A stretch of 64,000 bases of DNA, taken from contig NZ_NPEA01000003.1 of NCBI RefSeq assembly GCF_002812205.1, forward strand, positions 186,001-250,000. Reading direction: 5' to 3'. This stretch comes from Leptospira neocaledonica. GTDB taxonomy: Bacteria; Spirochaetota; Leptospiria; Leptospirales; Leptospiraceae. The notes under the pieces are model-generated. The model was not told where the DNA came from and did not search any database. It saw nothing but the letters and a program-made list of their open reading frames with translations. Positions 39,981 to 49,230 of this stretch are shown here, piece after piece (position 1 is the first letter of the stretch; each line of letters opens with the position of its first letter). A program made the position numbers and the translations under genes.

Positions 39981-40631
39981 ATGCCTGCAAAGAAAAAAAT
40001 GAAAAAGCCGGAAGGTTCTTATCATCATGGAAATTTGGCTGAAACCCTAAAATCATTAGCCTTAAAACGTTTGGAAATCAGCAAAGATTCTGCGTTTACC
40101 ATCAGAGAGATCGCAAGAGAAGCTGGAGTCAGCCATGCGGCAGCGTATAGACATTTCCCTTCTCATAGGGATCTTCTGGCCCAAATTTCTAAGGACGGAT
40201 TTATAAAAATTACGGAAGAATTTACAAAAGCGGAGAAAGCCTCTTCTCCTTCCGATCCATTTGATCGATTGAAAAGACTAGGCCTTGCTTATATTTCTTT
40301 TTGTCTGGAGAATGTAGGCTATTATAGAGCAATGTGGCATATAGATCTTGGGCCCGTCGGTGATCTAAAAGACCTAACGGAAGCAGGTAAAAATTCTTTC
40401 TTAAAACTGTGGGAAACGGTGCTGATCTGTGAATCACTTAAGATCAATAAGTTTGAAGCAAGAGAAATGGCAACTGCAGCCTGGTCGCTAGTACATGGAT
40501 ATTCAGTTCTTCTCAATGAATGCCAACTAAATAATCCTGTCTTACAAATTGATAAGAATAACGCACTACAAGAAGCAGAGAAGATATTGCAAATATTGGA
40601 TTCAGGTTTGAAGAACAAAACCTACAAGTAA
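39981..40631 (+). CDS. TetR family transcriptional regulator
   Basis: A 216-residue repressor. The first 12 codons of the longer open frame (from 39945) overlap the operator, and the ATG at 39981 has TAGGA just upstream, so I take that start (MPAKKKMKKPEGSYHHGN). The helix-turn-helix is FTIREIAREAGVSHAAAYRHFPSHRDLL. The C-terminal domain has the WHG-type pattern of this subfamily (GYYRAMWHIDLG). It very likely represses the divergent ABA4-like/membrane protein operon through the inverted repeat at 39932-39954, and itself. Confidence 0.94.
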   Translation: MPAKKKMKKPEGSYHHGNLAETLKSLALKRLEISKDSAFTIREIAREAGVSHAAAYRHFPSHRDLLAQISKDGFIKITEEFTKAEKASSPSDPFDRLKRLGLAYISFCLENVGYYRAMWHIDLGPVGDLKDLTEAGKNSFLKLWETVLICESLKINKFEAREMATAAWSLVHGYSVLLNECQLNNPVLQIDKNNALQEAEKILQILDSGLKNKTYK

Positions 40632-40636
40632 CACTT

Positions 40637-41452
40637 CTACTCTAAATAAAAAAAACCTTTCAGATACAACTTACAGTTTCCGCCGATACGAACTCTCTCT
40701 CCTCTATTCTCGCATACTAAATGCCCCCCTCTTGCGGAAGCTTGGTACGCATTCAAATCCTTCTTATCAAACTTTTCCGACCAATAAGGGATCAATGTGC
40801 AATGAGAAGAACCAGTAACAGGATCTTCCGGAACTCCTTTGGCAGGAGCGAAAAATCTGGAAACAAAATCATAGGACTTCCCACTATCCGCTGGAGCGGT
40901 TACTATCGCCGCAAAGAATGGAAGCTTCTTCAAAGCCTCGTGATCCGGAATTAGATTTCGAACCTCGGATTCTTTTTCAAAAACGAATAAGATATCTCTA
41001 GCCTTCAAAACTTCTTTCGCTTTTATATTAAAGCAAGAAGATAGATCCTCCGGTGAATACTCGGTCTTTACTGGAGGCCTTGAGGGAAAATCTAAATAGT
41101 ATTTTCCATTCTCCCGAAACACTTCCAAGAGCCCGCTCTTAGTATGAAATTTTAAAAAAGAAGCATCCGACTTATTTTCCAACACTTCGTAAATTGCAAA
41201 TGCACTCGCCAAAGTGGCGTGACCACAAAGGTCTACTTCGACACCTGGAGTAAACCATCTCAGATCATATTCCCCCTTTTCCTTTCTGGGACGAAAGAAG
41301 GCAGTCTCTGATAGATTATTTTCCGCGGCTAGATCAATCAATTTAGGATCGGGCAACCATTCTCCTTCCCAGGGAATAACTGCCGCAGGATTTCCTTTAA
41401 ATAAGGAATCTGTAAAAGCATCTATTTGGAAAATTGTATATTCTTGCTTCAT
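40637..41452 (-). CDS. PhzF family isomerase-like protein
   Basis: A 271-residue PhzF-fold protein. The N-terminal motif is IFQIDAFTDSLFKGNPAAV, the catalytic-type Glu is in NNLSETAFF near residue 48, and the segments DLRWFTPGVEVDLCGHATLA and FAPAKGVPEDPVTGSSHC complete the family pattern. PhzF acts in phenazine synthesis, but most relatives have unknown substrates; no phenazine genes are nearby. It is convergent with the TetR gene and stands alone. Confidence 0.92.
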   Translation of the reverse strand: MKQEYTIFQIDAFTDSLFKGNPAAVIPWEGEWLPDPKLIDLAAENNLSETAFFRPRKEKGEYDLRWFTPGVEVDLCGHATLASAFAIYEVLENKSDASFLKFHTKSGLLEVFRENGKYYLDFPSRPPVKTEYSPEDLSSCFNIKAKEVLKARDILFVFEKESEVRNLIPDHEALKKLPFFAAIVTAPADSGKSYDFVSRFFAPAKGVPEDPVTGSSHCTLIPYWSEKFDKKDLNAYQASARGGHLVCENRGERVRIGGNCKLYLKGFFYLE

Positions 41453-41615
41453 ACTTTGGATATCATTACCTAATTTTACAAAGGAATACAGTTACAGTTT
41501 TATTTCTTTTTTCCAATACAGAAAAAGAATAGAAAGAACAATAAATTGAATTCTTTGTCTAAGAACCGTCAATCGAATCGATTCGAATATTTTGAAATCA
41601 TATACGGAGAAATAA

Positions 41616-42263
41616 ATGAAAATCGGAATTTTAGGGACAGGAATGGTAGGCGAAACCATCGGAAGCAAACTGGTCCAAAAAGGACATGAAGTAAAAATGG
41701 GATCCCGTTCCGCTACAAATGAAAAAGCTGCCCAATGGGTTTCCAAATCCGGAAACAAAGCTTCTCAAGGAACTTTCAAAGACGCAGCTTATTTCGGTGA
41801 TATTTTATTCAATTGTACAAAGGGAGAAATCAGCGTAGAAGTTTTACGTTCTACGGGAGAAGAAACCTTAAAAGGGAAAATTTTAGTAGATCTTGCTAAT
41901 GCTTTAGATTTTTCCAAAGGAAGACCTCCCGGTTTAATTTTTGGAACCAATGACTCTTTAGGAGAAACCATCCAAAGATCTTTTCCGGATCTGAAAGTTG
42001 TCAAAACACTCAACACAATGAATTGTACCATCATGGTAAACGCAAACAGAGTTCCGGGAGAGCATGATGTATTTATTTGTGGAAACGATCCGGAAGCTAA
42101 GAAAAAAGTTTCGGACCTTTTAGCGAATGATTTCGGTTGGAAGAATATTATCGATCTAGGTGATATTACTGGGGCAAGAGCAAGTGAAATGTTATTGCCC
42201 ATCTGGCTAAGATTATATGGAACTTTTGGAAATACGGATTTTAATTTTCATATTTCCAGATAA
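41616..42263 (+). CDS. NADP-dependent oxidoreductase, F420-dependent-type fold
   Basis: A 215-residue Rossmann protein. The nucleotide motif MKIGILGTGMVGETIGSKL is followed by an SRS after strand 2 (VKMGSRSAT), which favours NADPH. The NTMNCTIMVN and GDITGARASEMLLPIWLRL segments match NADP oxidoreductases of the coenzyme F420-dependent family, many of which in bacteria do not use F420. No F420 genes are in view. The ACGGAGA ribosome site supports the start. Confidence 0.9.
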   Translation: MKIGILGTGMVGETIGSKLVQKGHEVKMGSRSATNEKAAQWVSKSGNKASQGTFKDAAYFGDILFNCTKGEISVEVLRSTGEETLKGKILVDLANALDFSKGRPPGLIFGTNDSLGETIQRSFPDLKVVKTLNTMNCTIMVNANRVPGEHDVFICGNDPEAKKKVSDLLANDFGWKNIIDLGDITGARASEMLLPIWLRLYGTFGNTDFNFHISR

Positions 42264-42267
42264 GAAC

Positions 42268-42657
42268 TTATTCTTTATCGAAAAAAGCGGAATAAGCGAT
42301 AGATGCCCAGCCGGCTAAAAACGCCAATCCGCCAAGAGGGGTGATTGCACCTAAAACTCTGATCCCTGTTAAAGAAAGTGTGTATAACGAACCGGAGAAG
42401 ATCAAGATCCCGCTAAAGATCAGCCAAAATCCGATCCTTCTAAACTTGGACTCCGAAAGTTTTCCACCCAATGTTAATACGAGTAAAACTACCGCATGGA
42501 TAAGATGGTATCTTGCTCCGGTTTCGAAAATGGTAAGCAAGTCCGGAGTCAGTATTGATTTTAATCCATGAGCGCCGAATGCACCAAGGGCCACTGCTAA
42601 AAAACCTAAAATAGCTGATAAGAATAATGGAATAGAGTTAGAATTTTTGGATGCCAT
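42268..42657 (-). CDS. DUF423 family membrane protein
   Basis: A 129-residue protein with four membrane helices in the DUF423 pattern: AILGFLAVALGAFGAHGLK at the N-terminus, YHLIHAVVLLVL in the middle, and GAITPLGGLAFLAGW near the end. Function unknown. The start overlaps the 3' end of the upstream lipoprotein gene by 20 bases, so both are on one transcript. Confidence 0.93.
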   Translation of the reverse strand: MASKNSNSIPLFLSAILGFLAVALGAFGAHGLKSILTPDLLTIFETGARYHLIHAVVLLVLTLGGKLSESKFRRIGFWLIFSGILIFSGSLYTLSLTGIRVLGAITPLGGLAFLAGWASIAYSAFFDKE

Positions 42658-43228
42658 AACTTTGAAACCTCAGACATTTTCTTCTGAATAATCCGAAGAT
42701 ATAGGCGGTGTACTCCACGTCCAGCCTACTATCGAATAAGGCTTCAATAGAATTCAACTTCATCTGCTCACCCAATTCTTCGTAAAAACTTTTGTTTCCG
42801 AAGGTAAAATGAATCGGAATGAATGCGTCGTTAGACCCTCGTTTAATAGGAAGAAACAAACGTACACCGAATTGGCATCCCTTACTTTCTCCCTCGAATC
42901 TTACGATCCTATGTTCGGACCAATCCCAGCCATCTAAAGATGCATGGAACATATCTTTATGAGGAAGAGAAGTAGTAGTGCGGATATAACCGTCAAAACC
43001 ACCAGTCCTCAGTCTTGTCGAAGATTCTCCATAATGGATAGAAGGATCTCTGAAATTTGCACCATTCAAATGAACATCATTGTCCGGTGGAATTCCAATC
43101 CCAGTCGGATAAGGCTCAGGATTTCTTCTGACCAAGGCCTTGTTTGCCCCGCCCATCTGGATACAACCGATCAATTCTGCAAAGATCAGAATGAGAAAAA
43201 AGGTCCGTATGTAAGGAATGAATTTCAT
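42638..43228 (-). CDS. Hypothetical lipoprotein
   Basis: About 196 residues from the ATG at 43228 (MKFIPYIRTFFLILIF). That codon starts a signal peptide with lipobox ELIGCIQMGG. The frame is open 19 codons further upstream, into the neighbouring lipoprotein gene, without a signal. The mature protein is strand-rich, with aromatic and Arg residues (GFDGYIRTTTSLPHKDMF). I see no named family. It lies between a TRL-like lipoprotein (overlapping by 4 bases) and DUF423 (20-base overlap). Confidence 0.78.
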   Translation of the reverse strand: MKFIPYIRTFFLILIFAELIGCIQMGGANKALVRRNPEPYPTGIGIPPDNDVHLNGANFRDPSIHYGESSTRLRTGGFDGYIRTTTSLPHKDMFHASLDGWDWSEHRIVRFEGESKGCQFGVRLFLPIKRGSNDAFIPIHFTFGNKSFYEELGEQMKLNSIEALFDSRLDVEYTAYIFGLFRRKCLRFQSYGIQKF

Positions 43229-43605
43229 TCTTTTTTCAAAAGTCTTTGAGGAAGTTTCACTCCGATCCCGGTAACTCTGGTGCATTTTTCAAAATAAAGA
43301 GCGAATATAAAGGATTTGTAACTATAATCCGTTTGCACATCGAAAAGAAGATCCGCTTTGTCTTTGATCGCATTTTGGACTGCAGCTTCGTAACTCTCGT
43401 CCCCAGTGTAAACCATCCAAAGCCAGCTAGTTCCGCAGGAAGTCCCTTCTAATTTTCCTACCGGTTCCATTCCTCTCACGTCTGAATAACTTTGAGAATA
43501 GTACCAGCCGGGAGATTTGATATTTGTATAAAGACAGTTCGTAAGGAACATAATCGCAAAAACAATCGGTACAGAAGTGAATATTTTCGGAAAAGAGAAT
43601 TGCAT
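43225..43605 (-). CDS. TRL-like family lipoprotein
   Basis: About 126 residues from the ATG at 43605 (MQFSFPKIFTSVPIVF), starting a signal peptide with lipobox FLTNCLY. The upstream open frame to 43704 lacks a signal and overlaps the divergent ornithine aminotransferase start. The pattern GKLEGTSCGTSWLWMVYTGDESYEAAVQNAI matches TRL-like (tRNA-associated locus) proteins, common small lipoproteins of Leptospira and some Proteobacteria. Function unknown. Confidence 0.82.
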   Translation of the reverse strand: MQFSFPKIFTSVPIVFAIMFLTNCLYTNIKSPGWYYSQSYSDVRGMEPVGKLEGTSCGTSWLWMVYTGDESYEAAVQNAIKDKADLLFDVQTDYSYKSFIFALYFEKCTRVTGIGVKLPQRLLKKE

Positions 43606-43696
43606 GTAATAAATTTCAACAAGTTGAAACATAAAAGTCAAGGTAAAATACCGAAATCTCCTTGTGCGACTCTTGAACCGGTTAGAATCGAGTACG

Positions 43697-44932
43697 ATGC
43701 ACACGCAAACTTCCCAATTTTACTTCGATACCGAAAAAGAGTACGGAGCATTTAATTACGAACCTCTTCCGGTGGTGCTGGAAAGAGGGAAAGGTATATT
43801 TCTTTGGGATACGGATGGAAAAAGATATTTTGATTTTTTATCTGCATACAGCGCGGTAAACCAAGGCCATTGCCATCCTAAAATTATAGAAACCTTAAAG
43901 GCCCAATCCGAAAAACTAACTCTTACTTCTAGAGCATTCTATAATGACCAGCTCGGTCCTATGGAAAAATTTTTATGCGATATATTCGGATTCAATAGAA
44001 TGGTCCCGATGAACACAGGAGTAGAAGCGGCCGAAACCTCCGTCAAACTTGCAAGAAGATGGGGATACCAAGTCAAAAAAATTCCAGCAGACAAAGCTAA
44101 GATCGTTTTTGCTTCCGGTAACTTTTGGGGAAGAAGTATCGGGGCAATTTCCGCTTCTACCGATCCTACCAGCAGGGGGGACTTTGGCCCTTTTGTCCCG
44201 GGATTTTCTATTATTCCATTTAATGATATCGAAACATTAAAGAAAGAATTAAAAGATCCTAATGTAGCCGCGTTCATGGTGGAGCCCATCCAAGGAGAAG
44301 CAGGCGTAATTGTTCCGAGAAAAGGTTACCTAAAAGAAGTTCGTAAACTTTGTTCCGAGAATAATGTTCTTCTGATCCTGGACGAAGTGCAAACTGGACT
44401 TGGAAGAACAGGCAAACTTTTAGCCGCAGATCATGAGAATGTAAAGCCGGATCTACTCGTATTAGGCAAAGCTTTGTCTGGAGGAACTCTTCCTGTCTCT
44501 GCAGTTTTGGGTTCCGACGAAATCATTCTAACTTTAAAACCTGGAACTCATGGATCCACATTCGGCGGAAACCCATTAGCCGCGGCAGTTGCCAAAACCG
44601 CCATTCAAGTATTATTGGAGGAAAATTTATCCGAGAACTCTGAAATAAGAGGAATAGAATTCCGTTCTTCTTTGCAGGCTCTAAAGTCGGAATATCCTGA
44701 GAAAGTAAAAGAGATCCGAGGAAAAGGATTATTAAACGCAGTAGAATTATTCCCCGACAAGACAGGACCAAGAGCCAAAAAAATTTGCTATAAACTATTA
44801 GAGTCCGGAATTCTCGCGAAACAAACTCATGATCATACCATCCGTTTCGCTCCTCCTCTTTGTATTTCCAAAAGCGAATTAGAAGAGGCGACTTCTATCA
44901 TTCTCCAAACGATCCGTAAAACCCTTGACTAA
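43697..44932 (+). CDS. rocD: Ornithine aminotransferase
   Basis: A class-III PLP aminotransferase of 411 residues from the ATG at 43697 ([10 protein letters not shown]). It converts ornithine and 2-oxoglutarate to glutamate semialdehyde and glutamate. Family features include [51 protein letters not shown], and the PLP lysine in [17 protein letters not shown]. The open frame extends 11 codons upstream, antisense to nothing critical, but the shorter start fits family length. It is divergent from the TRL-like lipoprotein. Confidence 0.94.
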   Translation: MHTQTSQFYFDTEKEYGAFNYEPLPVVLERGKGIFLWDTDGKRYFDFLSAYSAVNQGHCHPKIIETLKAQSEKLTLTSRAFYNDQLGPMEKFLCDIFGFNRMVPMNTGVEAAETSVKLARRWGYQVKKIPADKAKIVFASGNFWGRSIGAISASTDPTSRGDFGPFVPGFSIIPFNDIETLKKELKDPNVAAFMVEPIQGEAGVIVPRKGYLKEVRKLCSENNVLLILDEVQTGLGRTGKLLAADHENVKPDLLVLGKALSGGTLPVSAVLGSDEIILTLKPGTHGSTFGGNPLAAAVAKTAIQVLLEENLSENSEIRGIEFRSSLQALKSEYPEKVKEIRGKGLLNAVELFPDKTGPRAKKICYKLLESGILAKQTHDHTIRFAPPLCISKSELEEATSIILQTIRKTLD

Positions 44933-44958
44933 TCCTTCGAATTCGTTTTTTTAAAAGA

Positions 44959-45288
44959 ATGTCGGCCGAAGACAAAAAGTATATCCGGGTCTGGAAAAAA
45001 CTGAGCGTGAGCGAAGTTTCTTCTCAATTGATGATCATAGACGATCTGTACGGAACTTGCGGAAAATGTAAACATCTAGGACTGAATTATACGAAAGACA
45101 AGTCCTGTCCAGAATGTGGTACTAAATTCAAATATCTGGCGACCAACTTAAAATCTCCCGCCGACATCGCCAAAGTTTTGGCTAGAATAGAAAAAGAAAA
45201 TTTAGATTTCGTGCTGATCGATAGAGAAGATTATACTTTGTCCAAAGCAAAAGACGCAGTTAAGGATTTATTCAAGTCCAACGACTAA
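44959..45288 (+). CDS. Small zinc-ribbon protein
   Basis: A 109-residue protein whose middle holds two Cys pairs, CGKC and CPEC, spaced about 15 residues apart (residues 32-52), a rubredoxin-like zinc ribbon. Flanking regions are helical and Lys-rich. It follows rocD by 26 bases on the same strand and may be co-transcribed. No named family is recognised and the role is unknown. Confidence 0.8.
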   Translation: MSAEDKKYIRVWKKLSVSEVSSQLMIIDDLYGTCGKCKHLGLNYTKDKSCPECGTKFKYLATNLKSPADIAKVLARIEKENLDFVLIDREDYTLSKAKDAVKDLFKSND

Positions 45289-45429
45289 AGTTTCTTCATG
45301 GAGCTTGCCTCCCTCATTCTCTGGATACAAAATCCATATTAAAAAGTGAATGGACTATATTCATTTAATAATTTCTTTTTGTAATATCCTTCCAACAAAA
45401 CTAATCTAAGGGGAATTCATACCGAAAAG

Positions 45430-47208
45430 ATGGAACATCATTCACTCACTCTATTAGTTGATATCGCCCTTAGTATTATTTTCGCGACTCTTTTCGCAAT
45501 CATAGCAAAAGCATTCAAACAACCTCTGGTCTTAGGTTATGTAATCGCCGGTTTGATCATCGGCCCATTATTCGGACCTTTTGTGGGTGGAAAGCTGACC
45601 ATCGGTTATGTTAAAAGTGAAGAGAGTATAGAACTGATCTCTGAGATCGGTTTGATTCTTTTATTGTTCATCATCGGTCTAGAGATCGATCTAAAAGAAT
45701 TGGCTAGAATGGGAAAATCCATGTTTGCCCTGGGAGTTATACAATTCTTCTTAGGCGTCGCGGCGGCTTGGTTCGCATTCCGCACATTCTTCCCTCCTGC
45801 TCCCGGCAATTTTGACCTTCTCTACTTTGCGATCGCACTCTCTCTCAGCTCAACAATGATCGTGGTCAAACTTCTACATGATAAGTTCGAGATCAGTACG
45901 GTAGCAGGGCGACTTACGATAGGAGTCTTGGTCTTACAGGATATTTGGGCTATTCTCTTTATGGGAATCCAACCGGATTTGCAAGATCCTCAAATCCTGA
46001 ACGTGCTCGGCTCTTTAGTCAAAGGTATTGCTCTTGTTGCTATCTCCTTCGTGATCAGCCGTTATATTCTATCCAGACTTTTCCTATTCGCAGCTTCTAA
46101 ACCAGAATTGGTTTTAATCACTTCTATCGCTTGGTGTTTCTTCTTATGCGGTGTTGCGGAAAAACTCCAACTCTCCAAAGAGATGGGAGCATTGATTGCC
46201 GGAGTGAGTATCGCAGCCTTCCCTTACGGCGCAGATGTAATCAGCAAACTTTCCGGCATCAGGGACTTCTTCATTACATTATTCTTCGTAGCTCTAGGGA
46301 TGAAAATCCAAGCTCCGAGTGCAAGCGACTTAGGTCTCGCATTCTTAGCTGTCGGATTCGTTTTAGTGAGCCGAGTTTTGATCATTGCTCCGACTGTGTT
46401 CTTCTCCGGCAAAGGTTTAAGAGCTGGAATTGTTGCAGGTCTAAACTTAGCGCAAATTTCGGAATTTTCCTTGGTGATCTTGGCGCTCGGAGTGCAAAAG
46501 GAACATATTGGAAAAGATCTGCAAGCGATCGTTCTTACTTCTATGATCATCGCTTCTATCATCTCCACTTATGTAATTTTATTTAACGATAAGATCGCAA
46601 GAGGGATTATCTCCTTCTTATCCATCTTTGGGGTGAAGGAAAACAAAGAACCTTTAGAATCCCAAGTGACTGGAGAAACCAAAAGAGATATCGTAGTGTT
46701 AGGATATTTCAGAATTGCCCAAGGTTTGATCGATGGAATAGAAGATGATAAACCTTCTTGGTTAAAAAGAATGTTGGTCGTGGATTTTAATCCAATCTAT
46801 AGACAAACTCTGGAATCTAAGGGAATCCGTTGGGCGTATGGAGATTTAGCAAATCCGGAAAGCCTTCATCATTTGGGAATAGAAGAAGCAAGATACATTG
46901 TATGTACGGTTTCCGATATGATCTTAAAAGGAACGACCAATCGCAGATTACTGGAGTCCTTAAAAAGTATCTGTAGGCATCACCAACCGAAGATCATTCT
47001 GACTACGGATGATCCAAAAGAAGCGGAAGTTCTTAGAAATAACGGAGCGGCCCACGTAATCGTTCCTGGCAAAATTTCAGGACTTTCTCTATTCACTGAA
47101 TTATCAGGAATGGTAGACCAGAATGGAAGCAGCACAATTGCAAAATCTGCAAAGGTGAAACCTAAAAAAACAACGTCGAATAAGAAGAAGGTCAAAAAGA
47201 CCAAGTAG
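45430..47208 (+). CDS. CPA2-family antiporter with degraded TrkA-N domain
   Basis: A 592-residue Kef-like antiporter. About twelve membrane segments occupy residues 1-390 (GYVIAGLIIGPLFGPFVGG; IGVLVLQDIWAILFMG). The cytosolic domain starts with RDIVVLGYFRIAQGLI: residues 425-430 are GYFRIA where the intact paralogue at 31276 has GFGRVG. Two of three glycines of the nucleotide motif are lost, so NAD(H) binding is doubtful. The C-terminus is a Lys-rich tail. It is followed after 8 bases by a DUF1289 gene. Confidence 0.92.
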   Translation: MEHHSLTLLVDIALSIIFATLFAIIAKAFKQPLVLGYVIAGLIIGPLFGPFVGGKLTIGYVKSEESIELISEIGLILLLFIIGLEIDLKELARMGKSMFALGVIQFFLGVAAAWFAFRTFFPPAPGNFDLLYFAIALSLSSTMIVVKLLHDKFEISTVAGRLTIGVLVLQDIWAILFMGIQPDLQDPQILNVLGSLVKGIALVAISFVISRYILSRLFLFAASKPELVLITSIAWCFFLCGVAEKLQLSKEMGALIAGVSIAAFPYGADVISKLSGIRDFFITLFFVALGMKIQAPSASDLGLAFLAVGFVLVSRVLIIAPTVFFSGKGLRAGIVAGLNLAQISEFSLVILALGVQKEHIGKDLQAIVLTSMIIASIISTYVILFNDKIARGIISFLSIFGVKENKEPLESQVTGETKRDIVVLGYFRIAQGLIDGIEDDKPSWLKRMLVVDFNPIYRQTLESKGIRWAYGDLANPESLHHLGIEEARYIVCTVSDMILKGTTNRRLLESLKSICRHHQPKIILTTDDPKEAEVLRNNGAAHVIVPGKISGLSLFTELSGMVDQNGSSTIAKSAKVKPKKTTSNKKKVKKTK

Positions 47209-47216
47209 TTCTTAGG

Positions 47217-47408
47217 ATGATTGTTCGTTCTCCATGTATCAAAATTTGCAATATGGACTATGACACCGGTCTCTGCGAAGGTTGTTATCGCACCCTAGAA
47301 GAGATCGGCAGATGGACCATGTATTCTGAGGACGAAAGGAAATCGATCCGGCTTAAAATAGAAGAAAGAAAAATTTCTCTCGGAAAACCTTCTTTTAAAA
47401 ATCCTTAA
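47217..47408 (+). CDS. DUF1289 family small protein
   Basis: A 63-residue protein with the DUF1289 pattern: VRSPCIKICNMDYDTGLCEGCYRTLEEIGRW. Four Cys residues (positions about 8, 12, 20, 23) suggest metal binding. The family is widespread and uncharacterised. It starts 8 bases after the antiporter stop on the same strand, so it probably shares that transcript. Confidence 0.93.
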   Translation: MIVRSPCIKICNMDYDTGLCEGCYRTLEEIGRWTMYSEDERKSIRLKIEERKISLGKPSFKNP

Positions 47409-47409
47409 A

Positions 47410-48534
47410 TTAGTTCTTCACCAGTTCCAAATATTCTTCTACGATTTCGGTTGCTGATTTTTTCCAATCGAATCTCTTAGAATTTTTTAAACCCACTTTG
47501 GTCTTGGAATTTAAAAGTTTAGGAGAGTCCAATAGCCGAACTAAGCCTGTCTCGAAGGATAAGGAATCTTTTGGGTCGAAAAAGAACGCAGTATCTTCTA
47601 AAATTTCAGGAAGAACACTTGCGTTAGAAGAATATACAGGGCAGCCACAAGATTGAGCTTCCACAGGGGGAAATCCAAATCCTTCGTATAGTGAAGGATA
47701 AACAAGCAATCCTGCCGCTGAATAGAGAGTGGCGAGTTCTTGTTCCGACAAATAAGGAACTAGCTTAATTCTATCTTCCCAACCTTTTGCTTCTTCTGTT
47801 AAATAATTAGGAAGTTTTCCACCGGAGCCAGCGATCACCCAATCTGTTTTGATCTTTTTTTCGGACCAAAGTTTTTTAAGAGAACGAAGCACAAATCCTA
47901 AATTTTTATGCTCTTTTCCTATCCCAACGCTGAGCAAGTATCCGGATTTCAGTCCATACTGTTTTAGGAACTTCTTCTTTTCTGGATCGCTCTTGGGAGA
48001 AAAAGTTTTTGAGTCCAGGCCATTATAGATGGTTCGCATTTGAGATGGAGAAAATGAAAAAACTTCGGTAATATCTTTCGCAGTAAAATCGGAAACAGTG
48101 ATGATCCTTTTGGCCTTCTTCCTAAGGAATAAAAATACAAGTTTCATATAGACTTGTTTCAAAAAAGAAGAATGGAACTGCTTCATTCTAAACGGAATGA
48201 TATCGTGAATGGTCACGACAGAACGATCTAGAAATTTTAAAGGAGCATTAAAATGAGGGATATCCAACAGATCGAATTTTTTCATCTCAGGGATACCGAA
48301 CCATTCTTTGAAAGAATAGATCCCTGCATTATATTCTAAGATTTCGTAAGTAGATAAAACTTTAGGTGAGAGATTCTTTTTTATAAGATCAGAATTTCCC
48401 AAAAGAACTATTTGGATTCCTTTTTTAGAGGCGATATCTCCGAGCCAATGTAAAAGCCCTTTGATCCTGGAACCGATCCCCGAATGGGCAATCATCCTTG
48501 CATCAAATCCGATTTTGATCCTTCTGGGCTTCAT
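47410..48534 (-). CDS. Glycosyltransferase family 4
   Basis: A GT-B glycosyltransferase of about 374 residues. The acceptor domain starts with KIGFDARMIAHSGIG and the donor domain contains GIGKEHKNLGFVLRSL and the EX7E-type segment YPSLYEGFGFPPVEAQSCGCPV. I favour the ATG at 48534 (MKPRRIKIGFDARM), the usual start for the family; the open frame extends to 48648, but that leaves only 30 bases to folE. It likely acts on an envelope glycan such as LPS; donor and acceptor are unknown. Confidence 0.85.
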   Translation of the reverse strand: MKPRRIKIGFDARMIAHSGIGSRIKGLLHWLGDIASKKGIQIVLLGNSDLIKKNLSPKVLSTYEILEYNAGIYSFKEWFGIPEMKKFDLLDIPHFNAPLKFLDRSVVTIHDIIPFRMKQFHSSFLKQVYMKLVFLFLRKKAKRIITVSDFTAKDITEVFSFSPSQMRTIYNGLDSKTFSPKSDPEKKKFLKQYGLKSGYLLSVGIGKEHKNLGFVLRSLKKLWSEKKIKTDWVIAGSGGKLPNYLTEEAKGWEDRIKLVPYLSEQELATLYSAAGLLVYPSLYEGFGFPPVEAQSCGCPVYSSNASVLPEILEDTAFFFDPKDSLSFETGLVRLLDSPKLLNSKTKVGLKNSKRFDWKKSATEIVEEYLELVKN

Positions 48535-48678
48535 GTAAAATTTAAACCATCGTATAGGATGAAGTCGGAATGGCAAGCCAATCGCTTTTCCCCTTGAAAA
48601 GAGAAGGAAAGCGCCAAGACTTGTCCAGACGAGTCTAACTACATACATTTTTCAAAGCGAAGAACGGAGAGATACACC

Positions 48679-49230
48679 TTGGAAAACGAAGTAACGAGTA
48701 TATTAAAAGCAATCGGAGAAGATCCGAATCGAGAAGGACTTTTAAACACTCCTAAAAGAGTCCGAAAAGCTTACGAATTCCTGACGTCCGGTTATAAAGC
48801 AGATATAGATACGATTGTAAACGGAGCAATTTTCGAAGAGGACAGCCAAGGTATGGTTTTAGTCCGGGACATCGAAATGTATTCCCTCTGCGAACATCAT
48901 CTTCTTCCTTTTTTTGGAAAGGCTCACGTAGGTTATATTCCGAATAAAAAGATCATAGGGATTTCTAAGATCCCACGCATCGTAGACGTATTCGCGAGAA
49001 GATTACAGGTTCAGGAAAGAATGACCGAACAAATTGCATACGCCCTCATGGAAGTTTTGGATCCTTTAGGCGTTGCAGTGGTCATCAAGGCAAAACATCT
49101 TTGTATGATGATGAGAGGAGTAGAAAAACAAAACTCCGAACTTTTCACATCTTGTATGCTCGGAGAATTTAAGACGAATATGGTGACTAGGAGCGAGTTT
49201 CTGGATTTAATTCGGACCGGTTCGACCTAG
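48679..49230 (+). CDS. folE: GTP cyclohydrolase I
   Basis: First enzyme of tetrahydrofolate synthesis, converting GTP to dihydroneopterin triphosphate. The 183-residue protein has the zinc ligands in [18 protein letters not shown] and a later C (KHLCMMMRG), and the [20 protein letters not shown] substrate stretch. The start is a TTG at 48679 with ACGGAGAG about 8 bases upstream; no ATG offers an alternative. The 3' end overlaps the convergent DUF374 acyltransferase by 44 bases. It complements the pabBC fusion in the folate pathway. Confidence 0.97.
   Translation: MENEVTSILKAIGEDPNREGLLNTPKRVRKAYEFLTSGYKADIDTIVNGAIFEEDSQGMVLVRDIEMYSLCEHHLLPFFGKAHVGYIPNKKIIGISKIPRIVDVFARRLQVQERMTEQIAYALMEVLDPLGVAVVIKAKHLCMMMRGVEKQNSELFTSCMLGEFKTNMVTRSEFLDLIRTGST

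Noticed and set aside
45345..45365. TGAAT/ATTCA repeat upstream of the second antiporter
   Set aside because: Five-base arms in AT-rich sequence; likely chance.
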